A stretch of DNA of 64,000 nucleotides, taken from positions 1,079,483-1,143,482 of the forward strand of contig NC_036458.1 in assembly GCF_002775205.1 (NCBI RefSeq). The letters are read 5' to 3'. This DNA comes from Xiphophorus maculatus (Eukaryota; Chordata; Actinopteri; Cyprinodontiformes; Poeciliidae). Below the pieces are notes generated by a model. The model saw only the letters and a list, made by a program, of their open reading frames with translations, was not told the origin of the DNA and did no database searches. Within the stretch, counting starts at the first letter, position 1. Each line of letters opens with the position of its first letter. Shown here piece by piece: positions 54,801-64,000 of the stretch. Made by a program: the position numbers and the translations under genes.

Positions 54801-57800
54801 TAACCGCTCTGTTAGCCACCAGCACTGCTAGCTAACTGCTCAACTAGCCACCAGCACTGCTAGCTAACCGCTCAACTAGCCACCAGCACTGCTAGCTAAC
54901 CGCTCTGCTAGCCACCAGCACTGCTAGCTTACCACTCTTCTAGACACCAGCAATGCTAGCTTACCACTCTTCTAGACACCAGCAATGCTAGCTTACCACT
55001 CTTCTAGACACCAGCAATGCTAGCTAACTGCTCCGCTAGCAGCCACCACCAATGCTATCTATCTATCTATCAAATTTTGCCAAAAAATAAATAAACTACA
55101 ATAATTCAATGAAAAAAATGCAAAGTAGTTTCAATTTAAGACAACACAGCATGAATATCAGATGCTATGATATACAAATGGTAGCACGTTTCTGCTAATG
55201 CTAACATTAGGGCTAGCATTAGTGTGATACCACCAATGGCCTAACCACAGACAAAACAGTGAGATTAAACTGGTTTCATTCAGAGACTATTTATGTTCAT
55301 CACATTTTGAGTTGCAACTAGGAAAAATGGAAACTGACACAGAGTCAAATCTAACTAAAGCTAATCCTAAATTTAGCATTAGCATGGTACTGCTATTATT
55401 ATTATTAGTGTTAGCATGTTTTCCTAAAACTACTGTCAAAGGTCTAGTGTTTAATGTAAAGTTACCTCAGATTTGTTATTAATAAACTGCTAACACTGAC
55501 AGCTGCATGCTACTAAACATGTTAATGTTAGTAGCAAAGCTTATGTAGGCTAAAGCTAATAGTTTCATATTACAAGTGTTAGCATGCTAATGTGCATAGG
55601 TTTAAAAACTAAAAATACATTTTTAAAAATCATAACACTAATTACTTATAAATCTTGTTTGATGATCAGAAACTTTAAAAGTGTCTAAAAGAAATTAAAA
55701 AGAAGCGAATCCTTTTTCACAGCACTAAACCGTATCTACTTAGCATGTAGCATCTATATAAGAATCAAAATGGTGGTGAATGAGTGAACATTTCAAAACC
55801 AGCATCTGCTGCAGGACTGTTCTACTTTATAATCTTCTGATTTTTAATAGCATAAGGATATTTAGGAACGGGTCGTTTTTGATCACTTCATTTACACCCC
55901 GACTCTTTGTAACAAAAACACAGCATGCTGAACTTCACCCTGAATGCAAACACAAAGTGGAAAGGTAAACAAGAAACAGAGCTAGACATATAAAAACATT
56001 ATGATGGAAACATGCAAGATTAACTGCTTTGATTTCACCTTGAATCGAATGTTTGCACCACAGGAGTGTGTGCAGGAATAGGCCAAACAGCGCTCGAAAC
56101 GACAACGTCAGTGTTTTCACCAAACACAAGAGGATAGCTGGAGTGGACCCACACCCCAAATACCAGAAACAAAACAAGACAAGCAAACACTTGTGTTGCT
56201 TGTTAGTTGGACACTGGAAACCACAGAGTTAGAGTTGTAAGAGTGGAGCTGGCGGAGGCCTCCATCACAGTGAGGAGCAGCCAGAGATCTGCTGGGAGCC
56301 ACACCTGAATGCTAGCTTAGGCCATTCAGAGCAGATCTGCTGTTTCTGTTTCTGTGCATGCTGCAGCTATCTGCTTAGAGTCAGTACAATCTGTGGAGCC
56401 CAGCTGCTGGTGGCGCAGGCCTACGAGGACCAGCGGGGCGATTAGGCTGGGATTAGTGGAGAACAGCAGGACAGACTCCCTCCATACCAAAGAGTCAGGC
56501 GGAAAGAAAGAGAGGAGTGCTTTGGTGCTGAAGCAAAAGAGGTTTGGCTTACTTGGGTGAGCTCCAGACAGGTTTATCTGAAACCCTAGAGGTGAAAAGA
56601 AAGCTTTTATTCTTTTTAACAATCCTCAGGAGACTGCTTTGTCAGTTAGACATCTGAGTCTGTTGCTTTAAATTTGCCTCTTTGGTTTTACGGCTCAGGT
56701 TTAAAAACATATTCTCAGAAATCTGCGTTGCTCTGCAGCGTTATTAGAGCTTCTGGAGGATCTTTTTGCAGACAGAATGCATTTGATGAAAGGAAATGCA
56801 TTAGCATGCACCTGTAAGTCTGCTGCAGACAGTGGACCGCGATGAAATGGAGGTAAATGAGAGGAAGACATGAGCAGCAGGTAAAACAAAACAAAAAGGA
56901 TCAAAAGGAGAGAAGGAAGAAGCATTTTCAGATGGAAAAATGAGTTTTATTTTCTCTGGACAGCTCACCGTCGGTCAGCATCACATCAGGAGTTAGGAAG
57001 CAAAAATTAAGCAGCATTAAGAAACAAAATAGTCAGAAGAATAAAAACCGACACAGTCGACACATCAGGACTAACTGTCACATAATTCAGAGAATTAAGC
57101 TACATGAATCACAGCTAATGAAGATTTTATTAATGCTATAACAAAGGTTAGCTGCAGTAATCAAAAAGCATATTTTAAAAAAATAGAGAAAGTTCTTTTT
57201 ATTTTGAAGCAGGTGAGTGACAGCAGTGTGTGTGTACCTGTTTCACTCTGACATCTCCAGCAGGTGTTGGACTCTGAAAGTTAAAACAGGCAGAGTTTGC
57301 ATAGAAAACAGAACCGTGGCAGAGTTAGCAGAATCCGATTGAATCTGGACTGAAACAAAAAGCGGCTCCAGTTTCAGCTTCAAACCCGCTGGGAAATATT
57401 AAAAACTCACCAAACTCAACTTTACTGGGTTGGAAAATAAAATTCTGATGAAATTATAAAGCTGAACTGTAACATAACCAGCATTTCAGATTAATTCAAT
57501 CGGTTCTGTTTGATTATGAACGGATTAAACCGGATTTTATTCAACTGAAGCAAACTGCAGGCAGCTGAACTGAATGGGACTTATTCATAATTAAGATAAT
57601 ATTTATTTAAAATAGAGAAACATAAATAAAGTGAATGGAGCACAGTCGGGTGGTTTTATAAATGAACATGTTTCAGTTCAATTCAGTTTATCAAAGTAAA
57701 GTCTGTGACTGGTGAACACAGACTAAGTGAATCGGTTTATGTCCATAAAGAGTCCAATTCGCTCCATTTACCTCCATAATAATACAATTTATTTCAAGAA

Positions 57801-58938
57801 AGGAAAATCCAGCTAAACTGAACAAAACCGATTTAAATGAAAGTAAAATCATAAACTGGTTCCAATTCACTTCAATCCAGCAATAAATCGATTCAGTTTA
57901 TAATCTGATGTAAAGTTCAATCTATTTAAACTGGATTCAATTCAACAAAATTTAGATAAAAATATATGCAGTTCAGTTTAAATCAGTCCATCTAAACCCA
58001 GTGATCACATTAAATTCCAAAAACAGACTTTTTCATTCATTTGTTTTAATTTGATTCAGTTCAACTTATTAAAGTTAATCAGGTATGAACATAAAGGCTT
58101 TAACATAGGTTCCCATTTGCTGTGCCAATAAATTGGACTTTAATTTTAAACGGGCTAATCCTCCACTCTGTCTTAAAGTCAAAGTCCAGGTACATACAGT
58201 TTAATTCATGTAAATTTATTATAGATTACTACAACCCACACTAATCCAGAAAAGATTTGAATTCTACAGATTAAATCCACTTTAATTCCAATTCAGTTCA
58301 CACACAAACACAGTTAGCTTCCAGTTTAACTCATTCGGGTTGATGCAGTTCAGATCAGTTCCAGGATCCGAACTAAACTGTCTCAGTGGTTTTAATTTTT
58401 GGTACATAGTCCGATTCAATCCTGTTCCACAGAGTCAAATCAAACTGATCTGTACACGGTGATGAAAACAAAAACCAATTATAGTTCAGATTATTCTGAT
58501 CTCATTCAGCCAAATCCAATAAATATTAATTGAGAGAAACTGTAAATAAAAAATGTGATTTTGTAAGTAACAGTTTAAAACCAAGCGCCTGAACCAAACC
58601 TATTCTAAACCATTAAGAGCAGAGCCACTCAGTAAATCTCCCAGATCAACCATTGTTCCCATCTGACTCAGTTATGTAATTAAAAAGCTGCGAACTCATT
58701 GTGCAAAATGTGACATATCCGTCAGTGTAGGGAGTAGCCTCCCCGGGTTAGCCGTGCTAGCGTTAACCTTCACGGCGGCGGAATGGGAGCCTCCCCGCTT
58801 ACCCTGCATGCTGCTCATCGTTGCGGTGTGCTGGGACTGGGACTGCTGCGGCTGCGGGTAGTGGTGCGTGACGGATCCCGCGTTGCTGCTGCTGTGGCTG
58901 CTGCCTGTCGTTGAACTGTTTGGACCAGGAGTCGCCAT
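48818..58938 (-). CDS. map2k4: map2k4: MAP kinase kinase 4 (406 aa; 417 aa with the optional exon)
   Basis: Cytoplasmic dual-specificity kinase that phosphorylates JNK and p38 on Thr and Tyr. Exons, 5' to 3': 58938-58803, (optional 56585-56553), 53918-53816, 53746-53572, 52746-52627, 52553-52434, 52360-52309, 52238-52111, 49863-49786, 49282-49134, 49051-49006, 48931-48818. Every junction is GT-AG and in phase; 1,221 nt without the optional exon. Seen: Ser/Gln/His-rich N-terminus, MAPK-docking [10 protein letters not shown], glycine loop GRGAYGSV, lysine in IMAVKR, HRDIKPSN, DFG, activation loop with the Ser and Thr of [26 protein letters not shown], and the C-terminal docking part [17 protein letters not shown]. 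Start taken at MATPGPNSS; two in-frame Met codons lie upstream (58959 and 58980). Strong match to human MAP2K4 (399 aa). Confidence 0.97.
50647..50836 (+). mobile_element. tRNA-derived SINE copy D
   Basis: GGCGTGCCGTGGTGGCGTAG head, B box GGTTCGACTCC, TGTCATATAAGGGGCACTAG tail, CCCTGGAGGGG, A-rich end. Flanked by an 8-bp target duplication GGTTTTTG (50638-50645 and directly after the A run). In a map2k4 intron, antisense to the gene. Confidence 0.92.
51723..51915 (+). mobile_element. tRNA-derived SINE copy E
   Basis: Nearly identical to copy D (GGGTTTGACTCC in the B-box region). Flanked by a 14-bp target duplication AAACTCTGTAGCTG (51709-51722 and 51916-51929). In the same map2k4 intron and orientation as copy D, 0.9 kb away. 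Confidence 0.95.
54440..55045. repeat. 32-bp minisatellite with GCTAGC cores in a map2k4 intron
   Basis: About 19 units of CTAGCCACCAGCACTGCTAG + CTAACTGCTCAA, with variants (CCGCTCTG, TTACCACTCTT). Each unit carries the self-complementary GCTAGC. The array ends in (CTAT)n. Confidence 0.95.
56553..56585 (-). CDS. map2k4: Optional 33-nt map2k4 exon (11 aa)
   Basis: Between acceptor CCTCTAG and donor CCCAA|GTAAGC the exon is exactly 33 nt and phase-matched to its neighbours (1 nt in, 1 nt out). It inserts [11 protein letters not shown] just before the docking motif, turning MQ-GKRKAL into [20 protein letters not shown] recall a human MAP2K4 isoform with an 11-residue insert at this place, which supports it, but I cannot check the sequence here. 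Confidence 0.75.
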
Positions 58939-60406
58939 TGTTGTGTGTTTGAATTCCATCAGCAGCGCCAGGGGCTGCAATGCAGAGAGACTCGAACAGC
59001 AACTTCACTCCCTTTTCCTCCCTGCTGTGGGAAAATTACAGCAACACTAACGGCGGTGAGACCCGCGAAACGAAGCAGACGACGGATGAAAAAGAGAATA
59101 AGTCCGTGAAATGATTAAATACGCGTTAAGGCTCGGAGGGCTGCGTGAGAGGCAGGCTACCTGGTGACAAAAACAAACACCCAACTGAGCTAAGCTAGCT
59201 AGACAAGCTAACAATCAGCTGACATTTCAACACCCACAAACCGCAGCAAGGCTGCAGCTGTTAGCCGAGGAGGGACCGGATGTTTTGTAGAAGCTCTTTC
59301 AAAATAAAACACAATACCAGGGCACCCAAGATGCAGTAAAACTAATTCAGCGCATTTTTACTCAAGTAAAATTAAAAAGTATTTGGCAAAAAAGTTACTT
59401 TAGTACCGGGTAACTGATTATCTGATTTAACATTTTGAAAAAAATGTAACAAAATACTTATATGGAAATGTATTTTAGGTCGTAAAATAAAAAAACTAAA
59501 TAAAATAACACAAATAATTTGCATCATTAATAAATATAAAATTCAGCCAGAAGAAACACTTTTCCAAATAATTTATTTAACGTGATACTCCAAAACCAGT
59601 AATGTATGTTATAACAAAGTAAGTACTGAAAACTGTTTACTCCAGCTTCCAACTTCAAATAATTTTTTACATTTATTTCTAAGATATTTGTTTGTTTTCA
59701 AATTTAATTTTTATGTTCTTTTTAATCTGACATATATTTTCCTGATATTCTATTTATTTATTTGTTCCTTTATTCTGCTAGCAGTTCATTACTTGTTTCC
59801 AATTACAGGCTATGTTTCCATGCAAACTTGAATTGCTTCCTTATTTCCTTAACCATAGCAATATTTTGCTGTATTTTATTGAATTTACGTTGCGTTTCAT
59901 TTTCTTAGTCAGTGGGAAATAGTTTCATTCTTGCTAAATAAACAGCCTTTGATGTGATTTGACAATAAAGAAGATTTAAAAAGTATATTGCTACATGTTA
60001 TCAGTTATTTTATCCTTTTTTATTTTTGGTTACCAATTTTGTGACATTTTAATTGTGATTGGATTTTAGTCACAGCAAAAGCCATTATGACGTGTTTCCG
60101 CAACGTCTTTAAAAGAGCGAATGAGATTTATTTAGTCAAACATCCATCGTTTGGGGGAATTTGCGTCAAATATCTAGATCATTATCATTTTTATCATTTT
60201 GTCTATTAATCTAACATAAAAATTTTACTCGTTAAATCGTTTGTACAACTATAAGGCGTTTTCCACCCCGCATCTTTCAGCTGAAGAAGTGAATATCGAA
60301 CGTACCCTCGTCAGTGCAGCGACGGTATGTGCGTCTGCTGACTAGCGTCTGTACGTCCCGGAGGCCCGGGCGGGGAGGAGGAGAAAAGGGACGATTCCAA
60401 ACAACG
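58939..60406. other. Divergent map2k4-tmem220 promoter region
   Basis: 58940-59300 is GC-richer and holds the map2k4 5' UTR/promoter (minus). 59340-59480 has hAT-like MITE text (TACTCAAGTAAAATTAAAAAG). 60250-60406 is GC-rich and precedes tmem220. No other exon was seen; 59500-60240 is AT-rich. Confidence 0.5.
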
Positions 60407-61621
60407 ATGGGAGAAGTTTGTGAGAAGATCTCATGGCTTTCTGTAGTTTGGCGATTAAGTAACGTTTTAATGTCCGTGTTCTTTACTCTGGCTTCCTATG
60501 TGCAGGTTAGCGCTTGATAAATGAGTGTTTACTCTGGTTTTGCTCTTTTAATGGTAATAATCCCATGTGTTGATCTTTCAGATCAACGATCCAGACGCAG
60601 GTTTATGGATGGTAGGTTTAGCGGCTTTCCCCCGGGTTGCTGGTTGTACTTGACGTGTTTCTGTTCCAGGTGGGTTATGCAGTTCCTGCTGTCCTCTGTG
60701 GTTTTATTGGCTTCAGACCTCATGTCACAGGTAGGCAGGAGAGTCTCACAGATTGCACAGAAACTACATCCTCTTTCCTGTTTAGCACGCTTGAAGAGAA
60801 GTTATTGGACTCTGCACCGTTACAGAACATTTATTAGTCCTAACAGCGCCATCTCGTGGTGGACATGTTAACATCACAGCTGTTTTTTCTATATGTTTTG
60901 TTTCTGATTTTTAATTCCAGAAACTTTGCCCTGGAGGCGCGTTGCTGATCTCCACCTGATGATCTCCAGCGCAGCTATCTTCATGTTAGGATGGAAACTT
61001 TACGCGGAGCGAGCGACGCAGATCTTCCAGCAGGAGGAGGGCAGGTGTGCTGAGGCTCCTGTCAAAAAGAAAATAAAGATGTGCCTGTAGAGTATAAAGG
61101 TTAAAAAATAAGAATAAAAAAATGTTACCAAAATAAGTTTGGTTTTGGAACATGAAATCTGTTCAGAGTGAGTCCTGTGTCCCAGCATGGAAATGGAAAG
61201 TTAAGTAGAAGGAAAAAGTCTTATAGTAACAAGCATAACAATAACTGCTTATCATATATTTGATTAAAAAAAAATATGCTAAGGCTGCCAGCCAATTAAA
61301 GACAGAAATAATGGGATAATATCTATTAATGTATTTTTGCTCTCTAATTCTCTTCAGAGAATTCTCTGGTCTTACGTTGACGGCTGCTTGGCTTCTTTTG
61401 TGTCGCCGCTCTGGAAGGTAATTTGCTCTTCAACTCAAGTTTAATTTGAGTTTCTGATAGATTTAGACTCTGCTGTCTTTTTCCTCAGAGCTCCGGTCGG
61501 GAAGCTGCGCGTCTCCACAGCCGTGGCCATCACAGTTTTCCCCATTGTGGCTTGGCTTTACTACCACATCAATAAGGAGCTGCGGTCAGACTGGCCGGCT
61601 CACTGTAAAACTGCCATTTAA
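60407..61621 (+). CDS. tmem220: tmem220: transmembrane protein 220 (168 aa, 6 exons)
   Basis: Small multi-pass membrane protein of unknown molecular function. Exons: 60407-60505, 60582-60611, 60670-60730, 60921-61044, 61358-61417, 61489-61621; all GT-AG, phases join, 507 nt. About five hydrophobic segments are seen: VLMSVFFTLASYVQ, MVGYAVPAVLCGFIGF, LMISSAAIFMLGW, LTLTAAWLLLC, and AVAITVFPIVAWLYY. The conserved QINDPDAGLWM just after the first segment is the family signature and spans the exon 1/2/3 junctions. The C-terminus is HCKTAI. A possible poly(A) signal ATTAAA is at 61705. Its next neighbour is sco1, as in mammals from memory. Confidence 0.93.
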
Positions 61622-62230
61622 AGCAGCTCCACCTGCCATAACATTCCTGTCTTTGTTTAATGGAGAAAACCTTTGCCAAAGTACTGATTTTTCTAGATAC
61701 ATACATTAAAGCAAACAAATGTTTCACTTATTTGTGATTACACCAAAATTATGTTTATCTCAAGGTAACTTTTGTTGGATGTTGTTTTTTTCAGAATGTG
61801 TAAATAACAAACCTGTATACAGCAGTCTATTTCTTTCCATCTGCACTATTTTCTTTTTACTCTGGGTGGCAGCAAAGAGCTCTGAGGGTTAAAAGTGAAG
61901 ACTGAAGAAGATTAAATTAATCAATCAATCAATCAATAAGAAATACTATTCTTTTTGTTTGTCTAATTATGTGGTTTATTTAGGTAGCCGTTTGATATCT
62001 GCATTTACCCCACTCTCCAGGTGGTGGCGGTAGTGCGCCAAAACAGCGTCGCCGTTAAACAAGGAGAAGAAGACGTGTTTGAAACGCCTTATCCCAGATC
62101 AGTTTGCTGAGATCTTAAAGTTCTAACCTTGACCTCACACTGACCCCAGAACAGCCGTTCTTAATCAGGTGTTTCTCCATGTAACTTCCGGGTGTATAGC
62201 AACAGCGGTTCCGTAAAGGTTAAAGCCAAC
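61622..62230. other. tmem220-sco1 intergenic region
   Basis: 610 bp containing the tmem220 3' UTR, a (TCAA)n run near 61918-61935, and at 62020-62075 a GGTGGCGGTAGTGCGCC repeat copy followed by AAACAAGGAGAAGAAGA. 62100-62230 is the likely sco1 promoter/5' UTR. Confidence 0.5.
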
Positions 62231-63784
62231 ATGAGCGCTCTGTTTCAGAACCTGGGCTGCTGGCTGGTTCAGAGTAAAGCCGTCCAGAACCGAGCCGTCA
62301 GACTCGCTCACAGTTTAATTGGAAGGGAAGCCGGGCGGAAACACGCGCTGTCAGCGCGGACAGAGCTCTGCTACCTGGTAGGTCAAAGCTAGGAGCTTCC
62401 ACCGAACTCCATAGAAGAAACAGGCAAATTAGCGCCTATTTCCATTTTACGTACATTTAGATCAAAATGTAGACATTATTGTAAGAGCAACCCTATCTAT
62501 GTACTCGTCCTGAAAATTCGGTGGTGTCATTTTGTACATTAATGTATACTTTTATTTGTTAAAATTGTTTTCCACGAGAAACTGGATGTGGTGATTTATA
62601 AAAAGCTTGTAGCGGTTTGCCATATTTCACCTGTTTGTTTCAGGTGAACGCCAGCCGGTGGCACACCTGCAGAGGAACACAATGGCTGAAGCTTCACAGC
62701 TCAAGATCGTTTTCCTCACTGCCCCCATCAGGCGACAAGTCCAAGAAGTCAGGGGTAAATCTTTTAATGTGAAACATTAAAAGATTATGTGGAACATAAA
62801 AAAAGAAACTTTGTTTCCAACTTTGTGCTACAAACATGTAAGCAACAAGTCAGTTCTAAGTGGTTTACATTATAAAAACACAAAAGTAAAAAGTCATAAA
62901 AGTGACATAAGGTCACCAATTGACAATGACAAAAATCCAAATTTTAGGGTAACAAAAAGCAAGCCCACAGCATGATGCTTCCACTACCATATCTTACAGT
63001 GGATGTGTCATTATTATTTTTTGTGATAAATATGTGGAAATATGCCCTGAAATCTCAGGTTTTCCTGTGGGGTTTTGGGAGATTTTAACGTTTTCTTGGT
63101 GATTTTTACTCTTATGACTGTGAAGCTTATTCATCAGTGAGCTGATGTGTTGGTTCATGTTTTCCATCTGAACATTTCAGCCTGTGACGTGGAAATCTTT
63201 AGCGGTGACGTTTGCTATCGGAGGAGCTCTGCTGGGAGGGATGAAATATTTCAAGAAGGAAAAAGAGGAGTGTGAGTAAAGTGGTGCTAAAAACTTTGAC
63301 TCCCTGATTTTCTCCTGCCGATTCAGAAGGAAATGGTTTGGATTATGTTGGTAAAAGTGTTTTTGTGCGTAGAGGACCACCATGTTGATCTGTGTCTTGC
63401 CGTTTTGCCTGTCAGTGATTGAGAAGAAGCGGAACAAGTCGCTGGGCCGGCCGGCGCTGGGCGGCCCGTTCTCCCTCATCGATCACAACAACAAACCGTC
63501 CAGGAGCGAGGACTTCCTGGGCCGGTGGATCCTGATTTACTTCGGCTTCACGCACTGCCCAGACATCTGCCCCGACGAGATCGAGAAGATGATCGAGGTG
63601 GTGGATGAGATAGGTGATCGATCGAGTTTTTAAACAGAACTGCAGGCTGAGGTTTGCGGCGTTAACAGACTTCCTGTTTGTGTTTCTGCAGACAGAATCA
63701 AGTCTCTTCCAAACCTGACACCCGTCCTGATCAGCATCGATCCAGACAGAGACACTGCAGAGGCCATGGCTGCGTATGTGAAAG
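62231..63784 (+). CDS. sco1: sco1: mitochondrial copper chaperone for cytochrome c oxidase (partial, first 5 exons)
   Basis: Inner-membrane protein that delivers copper to the CuA site of COX2. Exons: 62231-62377, 62644-62754, 63181-63271, 63416-63613, 63692-63784; phases join and the last ends in AAA G|GTACC. The gene continues past the right edge. Seen: basic, Arg/Ser-rich N-terminus (mitochondrial presequence); single membrane helix [16 protein letters not shown]; thioredoxin-like domain start [10 protein letters not shown]; copper-binding CPDICPDE (CxxxC); then [19 protein letters not shown]. The later conserved His lies outside the window. SCO2 is the alternative, but SCO1 fits better because of the neighbouring tmem220 and the several-exon structure. 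An upstream in-frame ATG at 62192 would add 13 residues; 62231 is preferred. Confidence 0.93.
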
Positions 63785-64000
63785 GTACCAGAACAGGATC
63801 ATCCGCAGTTATTACTACTGATTTCATGGAGTTGATCAGTTTCTGTTTGTTTTTATTCTGTCTGCCTCTTTAGTCCTTAGCTGCAGGTTCAGGATTTCTA
63901 ATCACTTTTTTGTGACATGATGATTCATCTTGACACAAAATCCAGAGTATTTTTTGCTGTAGATTAGTCAGAAGATAACTAGACTAGAGTTCTCATGACT

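Overview
The window is nuclear DNA of a ray-finned fish, most likely a teleost. It holds intron-rich vertebrate genes with GT-AG splicing, several tRNA-derived SINEs, L1-like and L2-like LINE relics, many minisatellites and nonautonomous DNA-transposon copies. Nothing bacterial, plasmid-like or viral was recognised. I cannot name the species.

Seven host genes can be placed, and their exon phases check out by counting except at two places in mprip. From left to right they are: mprip (minus strand, 3314-27416), a myosin phosphatase Rho-interacting protein with two PH domains and a C-terminal coiled coil; u2af2 (minus, 29829-37600, 466 aa), the large U2AF splicing subunit; dhrs7c (plus, 41927-44755, 309 aa), a short-chain dehydrogenase; natd1 (plus, 45931-47317, 129 aa), a small GNAT-like protein; map2k4 (minus, 48818-58938, 406 aa plus an optional 11-aa exon), the JNK/p38 kinase kinase; tmem220 (plus, 60407-61621, 168 aa); and sco1 (plus, from 62231, cut by the right edge). 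From memory, the human counterparts of all but U2AF2 lie on 17p, so this is mostly a conserved synteny block with u2af2 inserted. These are not an operon. Each gene has its own promoter region. map2k4 and tmem220 are divergent, and natd1 and map2k4 converge.

The left edge (1-904) is an L1-type reverse transcriptase relic. mprip introns are unusually repeat-laden: a 24-bp array at the 3' end, a 24-bp triplication carrying three splice donors, a GGGAAACTCTGG array (13.5-14.2 kb), a 19-20-bp array of about 60 units (15.5-16.7 kb), an L1 tail (18.8-19.6 kb), a 2.1-kb palindromic transposon flanked by TA (20.8-22.9 kb), a 20-bp array that fills a whole intron (23.2-23.8 kb) and an L2-like LINE (24.7-26.7 kb).

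The points most worth a second look are the palindromic element, the shortened and repeat-extended mprip 3' end, the tripled in-frame splice donor, the intronic arrays whose transcribed strand repeats 3'-splice-site-like units, the 33-nt alternative map2k4 exon, the duplicated u2af2 stop region, and two perfect hairpins between dhrs7c and natd1.
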